Origin: Pisaster brevispinus
Lineage: Eukaryota; Echinodermata; Asteroidea; Forcipulatida; Asteriidae
Direction: 5' to 3'
Assembly (NCBI GenBank): GCA_023634235.1
Contig: JAMKCF010000015.1
Location: 1,961,698-2,025,697, forward strand
DNA: 64,000 nt
Part shown: positions 54,255 to 64,000 of the stretch, piece by piece
Numbering within the stretch: the first letter of the stretch is position 1
How the letters are laid out: the number at the start of each line of letters is the position of its first letter
Position numbers and translations under genes: made by a program
The notes under the pieces: generated by a model
Told to the model about the DNA's origin: nothing
The model's input: the letters and a program-made list of their open reading frames with translations, nothing else
Databases searched by the model: none

Positions 54255-55384
54255 CCATACAGAGAACAGTATAAGAGCGTCCAAGTTGTTTTATTCCGAC
54301 GTCCATACCTATGATTTGGTCACCCTTGCCAGCAACTTATTTCACAAAAATATAATTCAAAGAATTCCAGAAAGGACAGTCTTGATTGTTGGAGAGACTG
54401 TAGACACATTGTCAGAATTTTTTCTGTTTTTGTTTTGTTTTAACTCTCTTTTCTTTTTTGTTGTACGTGCGTTGGGAAATGGGAAAACTATAAAAAAAAT
54501 GTTGCTCAAGATTGTTAATTTGTTCAAGTGGAATAAAGTCAGAAAAAGATGTATCAGTCAAGTGTTTACTCTAAAATTTGTTGAAAGTTCTGTTGTGTTA
54601 TGGAAACACGTCGTCTCTTCACTCCGAGAATATCATATAACTGTTCCAGAGTATCATTCCTAACACTTAAAATAAAATAATATGACAAGCACATCACTTC
54701 AATAAATAATTTTATTTTACACACAAAGTTTTTGTTCAAAAGGTAAATGAAATTGCAGCTAAAATTTTCTTACAAGCGGAAGTTGGTTTCGTCATCTTAA
54801 ATCGGATAAAACGGAAAACAAAAGTCAATCCATTGCTAGCATTTCATGTAAATTAATCATTTAAATAAGTTATTGAATGTATCGCTTAAATTTCAGAAAC
54901 TACTTATAGAATCACTAAAAACCCTCCATTGCAGCATTTGAAAACAATTTCCAAAAAAATAATTAGCAATGCCATTCTTAAAAATACATCATGACCATTA
55001 CGAGTGAGGTAGGCCTTTGAATAAATAAGTCTTACAAATGAAATAAAAAATATGACGGTACATTGTATTTACAAAATATTAAAAGGCTACGTATATTCCA
55101 CAAAAAAGTCATAAATCCAATGACTTGAGACTATTTCAGGCAGCCTCGTAGTTAATTTACAGTTTAAGCTTCCTTTCGTCTGCAGCTCGTAAGGAATGAC
55201 GCCGTTTATTTTACAACCCTGTGATTTTTATTGTCACAGGAAACTGTTCCAAGGTGAGAGTAAATTTCAGTTTTTTAAACCTGTGGTAATTTACTTTGAC
55301 AAACGAAATTGATTTTAGAACTTCAGTAGCTGTCGACAATGGTCTATATTTCATGCACTATGGAGTGATCTCCTCTATCAACTC

Positions 55385-55592
55385 TGTACACTTGACTCCT
55401 TACAGATCTTCACAAGCCAGCTTAAGGCTCGTCTCTTTGAACCTGCTTACACTTGAGTCCATTGCACTCGTCATCCTCACATGAAATTCTGGGAACTCTT
55501 TTGTCCTGAAGTTGTCTTCCCCTAAGCTAACCGCCTCAGAATAGGCAATTAGAATGATGGTGCTCTACAAATGCCTGATGATTGATTGATAA
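55385..55592 (+). mobile_element. Likely LINE 3'-end remnant
   Basis: One frame reads IFTSQLKARLFEPAYT before a stop, like the C-terminal end of many non-LTR reverse transcriptases. After about 110 nt comes GTGCTCTACAAATGCCTGAT and a (TGAT/ATTG) simple repeat, the usual 3' terminus of CR1/L2-like elements. It is strongly 5' truncated. The identification rests on resemblance only. Confidence 0.4.
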
Positions 55593-55939
55593 CCCCCTTG
55601 ATGTGTAAGGAAAGTAAGCTTAGGAGTCCGACCCCCAAATCTATTAACATAAATGCTATTGGTTCACAATAGACCTTTACCATGCTGCCACCATCTTGGT
55701 CACGTTCCTGTATCCAATAACAGTAATGAATGCTGATATTCATTGCATAAAAACAGAACCAGACTATTTCTCCTTCCAGCCTCGGTTTGATTACATTGAG
55801 TTGAATGAGAAATTCAAGATGGCCGCACCATGACAAAGGTCTATGGAACTGATCTTAACCATTCAGTGGCATCTTAGACTTGCCACTGTCCGCTGATTTC
55901 CTCAATTTGAGTCTCAGCAGTGCACTTGAATACTGAATA

Positions 55940-56165
55940 ACAGTGCAGTGTTCTCCCATAAACAGTGGTCCGTTGGCCACATACCAGTTAAAGGACCCGA
56001 GGACCAGTCAAAATTCTCTCCAAGTGGACCCGCTGGCTTGTTCGATGTTGAAAAGCATCCCTATTAAATATGAATTATGACCAGGTGCTACAGCTGAAAG
56101 ACCAGTGAAATGAAAGCTAGCTGGTCCTGCTAGCCAGACGCTAAAACAAGTTAACGGCAAACCCT
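55940..56165 (-). repeat. Dispersed repeat, copy 2
   Basis: The reverse complement contains GTCTGGCTAGCAGGACCAGC, GGATGCTTTTCAACATCGAA and TTAACTGGTATGTGGCC, the same series as at 53190-53395. It also resembles a shorter stretch near 42880-42960. Confidence 0.6.
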
Positions 56166-56345
56166 GGGTTGCTGTGCCTGGCAGTTTTCTCTTTGTTTTT
56201 GACAAACTTCAGTTGTTGCCCGAATGACCTCCCAACCCAAACCCGTCGATTATGGTAAGATTGTTATGCCCGTCTTAAAGTCATGCATGGATTGGCTTGT
56301 TTATAGAGAGTCACTCAAGATTCAATGTATTTATTCGAACTGATC

Positions 56346-58631
56346 TTAGTTGATGCACACCGGTTTCTGTCTTCGCCTATCCTTTCTCCTTTCAATCCAG
56401 TTCAAGAACTTGTCCACCTTGGTATAAACCCCCGGTATCGCTCCAGCTAGCGGGCTCTCGTTACACAAAGCGTCCATCCCCCACGAGGTGATCCCCCAGA
56501 TTTTCCACACACCGTATCGTTCACACACCAGAGGACCGCCGCTGTCCCCTTTACAAGTGTCGGCCCGGGTTCTGGTCCCGAACTGTCCAGCGCAGAAAGT
56601 CTTACTGGATATCTGTTGGCCGTAAAGACTGCGGCAGGTCTTCTGCGGTTGGAGGGGCACCTTGGCCTCGTTTAAGATGATCGGGAAGGAACTGTGGACA
56701 AGGTCGCTGAAATCTGTAACGAGAAGAAACAAGTTTTTGTTATTGTCTCTGAGTATATCTTCTTGTACTTGGTGAAGAGATGATTGGAGTGTGTTACATG
56801 TTACATGTTATCTGTAGGTTTTCTGTGTTACTAGGTCACGCTACAACGCAGGGTTGTAACTTTTGAGCTGGTCAGTTGATTTCCTTTGCTTTCCTTTGCA
56901 TTCCTTTGAAAATAGTGTTATAGCAAACTGAAAAACTGTGTACATGTACATGTACAAAGTTTATTGTGCTCGGCCTCCCTTTTCACAGATTAAGTTGCAT
57001 GTCTGACAATGTGACATCAGATTTTGTGACTTGTTAAGTTTGACTGGTATCCTGTAGCCTGTTAACACAGATTCTGTGTTTTAAGATTGACAGTACATGC
57101 ACACCAACGGGCCATATGCACAAACACCATCTTATAAATATACCGCAATGCATCTTGGGAAACTGAGTGCACGTGCAGTTGCTCGAGCCGCTAAGATGGA
57201 TGCCATGCTGTAGTTTACATGTAACTTTAAACTATACCAGGTTTTATAGTTACGTAACGCATTGCTCCAAAGTCAAATGATGGTTGCGGGTGTTGCTTGG
57301 ACTCGGTCTTCACCCAGAATCCTTTGCACACCAATCGTGCGCATTGGGACATGCATAATGGGCTACTAAGTGTATTTTGATTTTGTTATGGAGAATTTGT
57401 CACGACATCTCGGTTATTGATGTCAGTGCACTGACATGTTGAAGTAGGGTTACGTACTTGAATAACCCCAGCCCGTCACCCAGCAATTGGATCCAATCTT
57501 GAATTCATCGGGCTCCGGCAGGCAGGCTGGTAACACGTGATCGTTGAACAGCGCCCCCTTGTGCCCATTAACCTTCCCTCGTAGTGTAATGAGCGCGATG
57601 TCATTTGCGTAGCCACTCCCAGCTTGTAGAGGGCGGTAGTGTGTGTGGATATCGAGACAGCCGATGGCAAAGTCTTGCTCTGGGGGCTCGGCTGTTGAAC
57701 GATCGTGTTGACCAAGTCGAATTATGAAGTCATCTTTATGGTACCTTCAATGGTTACGAAAAAAGGTCAACAAACAGTTAAAATATGCTCATGAAAAACA
57801 AAAAGTATGTCATGAAAAGTTATTCCACACTCTAAATGGAGTAAGGTGGGTTCAACATACCCCACCCCATCTATCCATCAAGCCCCGCCCCTATCCCTCA
57901 TTTGATTGTAGCTGTTCATGTTTACTTGCCCTTGTATGGCCTGACTTGTTTATCCATTGATTTAATCTAAAGTTGTTTATACCAGTAGCCCATTCAACCA
58001 AAGTCGTTTTTCAAGGGGTCAAGTTGCACAAACACACCTCCAAATGTGAAAAAATACACAGAGTAAAATAAGTAATTAGGTAAAAAGATTTACAGAAAAC
58101 ACATCACTTACAAAAAGGAAATACATGTAGATATCAAACATGCAGGTATATTAAGCAATAACTGTGAAATGAAAAAGATTTACTGAAAGGCAGGGTGTAC
58201 TTTTGGTAATTACTCCACAAGTAAATGATCATAAAAACTCACTTGGTATTAAAGGAGCTGTTGTTATTATAAAACATGTTAGAAGTGACCCCTTTGAAGT
58301 AAAGTAGTTTAAGAGAAAGGGGTAATTTTTCAACCAATGATTTGAATCTGAGAAGGGCTTCAGGTCCCTATCAGGTGTCCCCCATCTCCTAGCCGTAAGA
58401 CACGCCCCTATTCTTTTAGCCATACCTACCCATCAAAGCAGTGTGCTGCCGTTAGTACATGCATCCTGTCAATAAGCGTGCCTCCGCAGTGATGTATCTC
58501 TTGCTTCAAAGCGTTCAGCCGAATGATCTGTGCTTGCCACGGCCAGCGTGTCCCGGCATTCAGCCCGCCGACCACTCGTCGAAATCGACGGTAGGGATTC
58601 GTTGGTCGACGCCCACACTTCGTTAGTCCAG
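56346..58631 (-). CDS. Protease exons 3-5: catalytic domain
   Basis: Exons 58631-58430 (activation site and His), 57744-57458 (Asp) and 56713-56346 (Ser). The Asp exon starts at GTACC after TTGAAG, giving CFDG-YHKDDF, collinear with CFQR-YGKDRF of the mosaic protease. The Ser exon has [16 protein letters not shown] and ends PVCIN. The stop TAA is at 56348-56346. AATAAA on the minus strand at 56335-56330 would give a very short 3' UTR, so a more distal site is possible. Confidence 0.93.
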
Positions 58632-61600
58632 CTGGTGATTCAAAAATAATTTTTAAAAATATACAAATTAAATAAACAATTATTCATGTGCAGTAGTAAT
58701 TTCATGTGGTCACGAACTGTCAGGTCGCCTCTCTCAACAAATCGTGTTTTTTTATTAATTAACTTCTTCTTTCTTTAATTTTCCAAGTTTAGCTCGAGGT
58801 TGGGTTAGTAATAAACCATAGCGTCGGAAATTGTAATTTTAGTTCCAAGAATTCACGAGCAGCCAATTATCTGTATAAACTACAACCTCCAATTGTAAAT
58901 CCCCTTTCCAGCCCACCTGTCATGTAGTGGCAACAATAATTAATTGATTTTGTCATCGTCTCCGTGTTTTTGTCCGAGGGGGGCAATAAATGACCCCATC
59001 CAGAGGGTCAATCCCTTCCCAAGGGGACGGGTGGAAACCGTTAAACAACAGGACACAGAAAGGTACGGATTTACGCAGTTTATTGTCCTTGTCAAAATTA
59101 TGTCCAATTCGTGACAAATCTAGCGTGGAAAATCTCGTAAAACTTTTGAGACTAATCGAAGGTTAGAAGAATATTTTCAAAAGTTTGGAGGGGTGTCAAT
59201 CAGTGTGGAGAAATGGCTTACACACAGTTAAGCTCTTACTGTGGTATTTATGCAGACACTAGGATAACAGTAAAACAAATTAGTGGGGTGTTTTTCTTGG
59301 GTTTTTTGGGGGGGTCAAACTGGCGCTGGCTTTTTGCGTGCAAAAGGTCATTAATGTAGTCTAAATATTGGCATTTTTATGGCAAAAATAAAAGTATGCA
59401 CTGCATGTGAAGGTTTCACAGGTATAAAGTCAGTTAATGTAATCTGGTTCGATGGGATAAAGCGCGGGTAGCGGCAGTTTGTACAACATTACCATTGGTG
59501 TACCTTATCTTGACTCAAAGGCAGTAAAGAACTAACCTGAGTTCTACTCTCCACATTACCACCGCCTTGCCTTGCGATTGAGCAGTTTTTCGAACAATAC
59601 CACATTTTTATGTCATCATTAGTCAAAGATTGTAAGGGTATATCAAACATTCAAAATGCTGTACCTTATCTTTATTCATAGACAGAATAGCACTAACTGC
59701 AGTTCTGCTGTTCACATTACCACTATTATACTTGCCTTGGCTTAAAAAGCTATTGAGCCGTTTCCAACAATACAACCTATTTATGTAACCCTTATTCAAA
59801 GAAGGTAAGCGTATACCAACTATTCCAAATGCTGTACCTTATCTTAAACAAACCTGCACAGGTAGAAGCTTTGGAAACTAAGGTTGACAGTGTATGCCCT
59901 AATACTTTCCCGACATTTATTGGTTATTTTATTTTATTTTTTAACAGTATTGTTCATTTTACTGCCGCTCGTTTTTTGTGATGAATCAGAATAAATTGAA
60001 TACAGGAAATCCATAATTTAATTCCTCTCAAAAACCAGGTCAAGTTTAACTGCTTCTTTTATGAATTCACAAAAGTCTCTACCACCCTACCCCGCAAACC
60101 TGTGGTGGTTCTGCCATTATAATGTGTTTGCTCTCAAGATTAACAGTGATTTATGTCCCAGAATCTCCCGCATAATTTCACAGTCATTGTCACAGTCATT
60201 GTCCCCGTGTGTGACGGCCCAGCAGTTTCTGCGAAGCACGTGAGCCGGCTGATGATTTTTCGTGACCCATTTTCTGCCCCGAGTAAAATGCAAACAAACC
60301 ACCAAACCGTGGTCGTTGTTAAACAGATATTGCTTTTTTCCCCCATCTTGTAAAGAAATACAATGAGGCTTTGAAAGTTCGTCTTTTTTTTTGTGGAAAT
60401 CAATGGCGGGAAGCTGGTTTGTGCAATAATGTTTCCGCCATATTTGTCATGTTTCTTGTGTTCGGTAGCAATAAGGGGTGCGTATTCTCAATACACCAAA
60501 CAAGGGGACAGACTTTTTTGCCCTGGTTACATTTACAGATTCCAGCCTGTTTTAAATAATGAAAAGTAGGTCTGATTATAAGAGAATAATCAGGAGGTCT
60601 AACGAACACTATTTTGTCTTTGAATGTACTGTAAAATAGTAGCAACTGTTCTTGCAGAGTCAAAACAAACGATTTATTGTGGTTTTCTTCTATATTAGTT
60701 TGCTACGTTTTCTTATTCGGAAGCTTTTTAAAACGTACCCAAACCCGAACAGCCGTTATCAGAGTTTCTGATTTGACCATTCCTTTTTGGTTTGATACCA
60801 ACTTGTTTGTCAATCGTGATTAAAAATTACTAGTGTCAATACGCGCCTTGGCAAACTGTTTACCAAATCGTTAAGGGCAGGATGTACTTTGGGTAATTAC
60901 TTCAAGTTTATGACCATAAAAACGTACTTGGTAAAGAGCACTTGAGAGCTGTTGATAGTATAAAACATTGTTAGAAACGACCCCCTTTAAAGTAATGTTG
61001 TTTTAGAGTAACAGGAAAAAATTTTCACCCCAAATTTTGAATCTGAGAAAGGCTTCAGGCATGCAGCCTTTCTCAGGCATCTGAAAGCACACAATATTCT
61101 ATCCAACAAGGGTGTTTGTTGTTTTTTTCTGACATTATTTTCTTGCAACTTCGATGACTAACTGTTTCCAAGTTTTCACAGGTTTATGCATAATGTTGGG
61201 ATACACCAAGTGAGGATACTGGTCTTCGACAATTGCCAAAAGTATACCCCCACCCTTAAGACAGCGTGGAACAATGTGTCAATGATGGTGTTGAATAATG
61301 TTGGTTATAGTTTACCACCTTACCGACTGGTAGTCGCTTTGGGTAAGGACGATCCACCATATCTTCGTATGCATCTTGAGGAGGCAGAATCTGCCCCTCT
61401 TGCTCCGAGGACGCTACTGCAAGATCCACCGAAGGAATGATGTCGTCGGAACGCGAAGACGGTCTCATCTAAAACAGAAACACAATGTAAATCAAGAGAG
61501 GGTTCGAAACTAAGTTCACGTTTTGGGGTGTCTGGTGATAATAAAAAAAAGTTCGTTCCCCTGCTTTGTCATGAACCATTTGTGGTTTTAACCGACTGTA

Positions 61601-62069
61601 GCCTAATGTTGTTACTTAGCCACCGTTTTTCTTCCTAGTTGGTAGTCGCATTCACCTTTTTCTTCTCGTGGAGTAGGCACCCACATTTAGAGTCTAAAGT
61701 TGACTAATCGTTAATATGTTTTTAAGTGGAGTGTCCGACATCTGATTATGAAAAATCAAACATCAACGGCAGTGTTCTTTTGTTGTCGGTTGTGTATTCT
61801 TTCATTGTACAAATATTTGCCCCCCCAAAAAAAATTATATGAACCAGTTTAAACATAATATTCACAGGGAGACAACGCCCCTTGGAAATCACCATGGGGG
61901 GTTGGAAGAGCGAAAAGGTGTTTAAAAAAAAACCACCTAAACTCACCTTTCTTTTTCGGTTGGATTTCCTACGTTTAGTTGATGCAGCATTTGAGGACGG
62001 AGGCAAACAAACGCCAGCGACGACACACAATAAAAACAGCAAAGAGAACCCGCGGCGTTTTCCTAGCAT
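56346..62069 (-). CDS. Secreted trypsin-like serine protease (complete, 5 exons)
   Basis: Exons from 5' to 3' on the minus strand: 62069-61947, 61468-61324, 58631-58430, 57744-57458, 56713-56346; 1125 nt, 374 aa, all phases consistent. The signal peptide is residues about 1-28 ([19 protein letters not shown]...). A very basic segment [10 protein letters not shown] follows, then an acidic pro-region of about 60 residues. The activation site is RRFRR|VVGG (multibasic, possibly furin-like or trypsin-like). The triad is His153 (TAAHC), Asp205 (ANDIAL) and Ser310 (GDSGG). Asp304 in the S1 pocket predicts Arg/Lys specificity. It has no accessory domain. Protease-domain introns coincide in position and phase with those of the mosaic protease at 14.4-15.8 kb. 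Substrate unknown. Confidence 0.93.
58185..58390 (+). mobile_element. MITE family D, truncated copy
   Basis: It begins AAAGGCAGGGTGTACTTTTG and runs through AAACTCACTTGGTA, AAACATGTTAGAAGTGACCC and GAATCTGAGAAGGGCTTCAG, after which the element stops. Same orientation as the copy at 60875. It is inserted in the protease intron just beside exon 3. Confidence 0.7.
59493..59840. repeat. Two-copy tandem duplication, about 172 bp
   Basis: CTGTACCTTATCTT-type starts, AGTTCTRCTSTYCACATTAC, CTTGCCTTG and TCGAACAATAC/TCCAACAATAC each occur twice at a constant offset, followed by a third CTGTACCTTATCTT near 59832. It lies in protease intron 2. Confidence 0.7.
60875..61258 (+). mobile_element. MITE family D, long copy
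   Basis: The ends are AGGGCAGGATGTACTTTGGG and the reverse complement of CAATTGCCAAAAGTATACCC. The body has GCTTCAGGCATGCAGCCTTT and GTTGGGATACACCAAGTGAG. It is about 380 bp, with a close relative in reverse at 37695-38060. It lies immediately next to exon 2 of the protease. Confidence 0.75.
61324..61468 (-). CDS. Protease exon 2: pro-region
   Basis: A 145-nt exon with acceptor TGTTTTAG and donor GTCG|GTAAGG. It encodes an acidic, cysteine-free propeptide ([35 protein letters not shown]). It has no recognised domain. Confidence 0.85.
61947..62069 (-). CDS. Protease exon 1: signal peptide
   Basis: Forty-one codons, phase 0 end. The ATG at 62069 is chosen because it starts a typical signal sequence (basic n-region MLGKRRG, hydrophobic core [11 protein letters not shown]) and lies 80-90 nt after a TATA box. 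The frame stays open further upstream, but those residues have no signal-like character and would lie beyond the promoter. Donor AAAG|GTGAGT. Confidence 0.88.
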
Positions 62070-62146
62070 GTTGGCCTCTCTCGTTACAAAATAATAATTA
62101 TATCCCAGTGTTTCAGCTCTGACTAACTCCCAAACAAGAAGTTGTC

Positions 62147-62159
62147 CCTTTTTATAAAG
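62147..62159 (-). promoter_or_regulatory. TATA box of the minus-strand protease
   Basis: The minus strand reads CTTTATAAAAAGG. Initiation about 25-30 nt downstream (near 62120) would leave a 5' UTR of about 50 nt before the ATG at 62069. A TATA promoter suits a regulated, tissue-specific secreted enzyme, unlike the TATA-less ZSWIM8/RPS14 region. Confidence 0.7.
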
Positions 62160-62169
62160 CCGGCGAGAC

Positions 62170-64000
62170 AAAGTGTTGTTTCTGTTTTATGGTTGACAGC
62201 GTCTTTATTAAAAGAGTGGCCTTGATTGGCAAACGTCACTCAATGAATGTTAATGACTCGACAGCCTCCATAGTCAGTTCCGCCAATATAATGCCTCATG
62301 ATGTCACATCAACTCGCGCATGCAGTCGGTTATGAATGCGCGCCATTATTAACCCGTTTCAAATTGTGCGGATTATTTCATCTACGGTTTGCTCAGGACA
62401 AACACAATTATTGTTGCAGACAAATCGCCATTATTCAAGTCACTTCACCAAGGTATTGTGGGTTGTTTCCGGCTTGCTTTTGTTCTGTGGTTATTGAAAT
62501 GATCCCGGCTGTATATATTAGTTCCGGTGATGTGTCCGCACGGAGCCCGCGTCGTCTAAGCTCTATAAATCGAAGGGGATCGAGGATTTGCCCTTTTGCC
62601 CCTAGGTAGCTTTGTGCGATATCAACCACAAATGTTTATATTTGGAAGGAAAAAAAAGAAAGAAATGATGTACGAACCAATGTGTAAACTGCTGTGTGAT
62701 TAGTTTACGCTGCAGTCTCTGCGCCCTCGGGGTTGAATGTATTTATAATGTTTGTAAATCCGTCTGCGAGTGGGCGATGAGCGATGCTAAGCACGATGTC
62801 AGAAGCGGGTGTCTAACTCGTGTATATCTCGTATACGAGTCCCCACCACTGGTAACCCTCAAAACATGCTAAGCATTTTTTGTTTTACCGGCTTACAAGG
62901 ATGCATCAATAATCTCGTCAACTTCATTGAAATTATTGTTTCATTGAGATACGCTTCATTTGTAAAGTTCACACTACGGCGGTGCCTCTTTTCTTAAAAT
63001 GAGAATAACAATGCTGTCAACTAACTTCAGCAAATGTTATATCAGCTAAGCAATTATGTGAGATTAAGCACATGTGGAATTATGAAGTCAAGCTGTTTAT
63101 GTTTCCATGGAGAGTCCGTGACCAGTCCAAGGTACCGGCCTATCACCACGTTTCCACCGTCACGGCGGACGACGGTAAGAAGAACACCGTTGACGCACCG
63201 GGTCAGGTGTTTGGCAGCGAACAAATTAAGACACCCCCCCCCCCCTTTCACTTCCCCCCTTTCAAAGAAACAAACACTTCGTTTAATTCGTTGTAATTAA
63301 ATATGTTTATAATCCGGTCAGTTTGCTTGGAATTATATGATAACTTTAAGAGTCATAATGTTAATTATGCCAAGTGCCGAAACATGACATGTCGTCGGAG
63401 TGTACGTCTTCGGGTCTTCGTCTTATTATGTGGCAATCGTTACACGCAACAAGTTGCTCTCCATTCAACATATACTAAGGTTCCGCAACAGGCTTTTTTC
63501 GAACAGTACCTTATTGTCCCATAGAGCAATTTTATGAAAATGGAATGTGAATGTTGTTGCTTCTTAGAGAATGCGTGGGACTCTTTGCCTGTGGCCAACC
63601 TCGTGTGACGTGGTCCTTAAGGCCAGCCACGTCACACCGGGCAATTTTTCAGGCAACTTGGAGGCAACCGACTGCACTGCATACACAATGAACGCTTCGT
63701 CAGCACAAGAGACATTATTCAAGCTGCAACCCACAACCCCCAAGAAAATAATGAAAAGACTGAATTGGAATTAATTGTCTTAATAGGAGTTCGCCATCGA
63801 GCTGGTCGACTTTGCCCAATGAGACGTGACCCTTACTACGGCACATTGCTCGCCTGTACCCGGCGTAACCCTTTCATTAATTTAATTGGTCGCACTGAAG
63901 GGGGTGGAAAGTTCTCTTTTTTACCATACAAGGTTAAAATGGTTCTTTTTGGCCAGTGCCTTCTCGGCTTGGGCTCTGGCTCCGGCTAGGACTCCGAATC
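62170..64000. other. Upstream region without recognised gene
   Basis: Only short frames occur (up to 103 codons), none with known motifs or believable splice structure. Short inverted repeats are present (for example GTGTGACGTGG at 63603 and CCACGTCACAC at 63627), and a C-tract at about 63233-63245. Confidence 0.6.

Larger units (their letters stand above)
54290..56329. other. Tail-to-tail region between RPS14 and the minus-strand protease
   Basis: About 2 kb with no gene I recognise. It holds a LINE 3' remnant (55385-55592) and a dispersed repeat (55940-56165). The rest is AT-rich unique sequence. Confidence 0.6.

Noticed and set aside
57476..57715. Minus-strand 79-codon frame without protease motifs
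   Set aside because: Shadow of protease exon 4. The frame with ANDIAL and CWVTGWG joins correctly to its neighbours.
63603..63637. 11-bp inverted repeat GTGTGACGTGG / CCACGTCACAC as a regulatory palindrome
   Set aside because: Too short and isolated to assign. It could equally be a fragment of a repeat, and no gene start is nearby.

Overview
The window is animal nuclear DNA, most probably from an echinoderm. Genes are split by many GT-AG introns, the DNA is AT-rich, and it is crowded with short tRNA-derived SINEs, small inverted-repeat elements and minisatellites. Several repeats, such as the palindromic element beginning GGGCCCAATTTCAT, are of a type I associate with echinoderm genomes. The species cannot be fixed from sequence alone.

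Four protein-coding genes can be modelled exon by exon, and every exon joins in frame. (1) Positions 1-15809 (+) hold the 3' 24 exons of a large secreted mosaic serine protease (1448 codons in window, 5' end outside). Its order is SRCR, linker, kringle, kringle, PAN, PAN, kringle, F-type lectin, LDLa, PAN, LDLa, SRCR, LDLa, SRCR, trypsin. It is neurotrypsin-like, but the combination is unusual, and the lectin has lost the fucose-contacting histidine. (2) Positions 21504-48268 (-) hold a complete 18-coding-exon ZSWIM8 orthologue (1914 aa) with a 12.3-kb first coding intron. (3) Positions 50544-54187 (+) hold RPS14 (uS11, 151 aa) with a probable non-coding TOP exon near 49.5 kb. (4) Positions 56346-62069 (-) hold a complete five-exon secreted trypsin-like protease (374 aa) with a TATA box, whose protease-domain introns sit exactly where those of gene 1 do.

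Genes 1 and 2 are tail to tail across about 5.7 kb of UTR and intergenic DNA. ZSWIM8 and RPS14 are head to head and probably share a promoter region of about 0.4 kb near 49.1-49.5 kb. RPS14 and gene 4 are tail to tail. The two proteases act outside the cell. ZSWIM8 (E3 ligase receptor) and RPS14 (ribosome) are intracellular housekeeping genes with no evident functional link to them.

The mobile layer is informative. Two TTAA-flanked elements with 14-bp terminal repeats each interrupt an older SINE. A 132-bp element with an 8-bp target duplication sits in an RPS14 intron next to a duplicated copy that preserves the empty site. At least three SINE families and several MITE-like families are present. 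No rRNA, true tRNA, CRISPR or viral gene was recognised.
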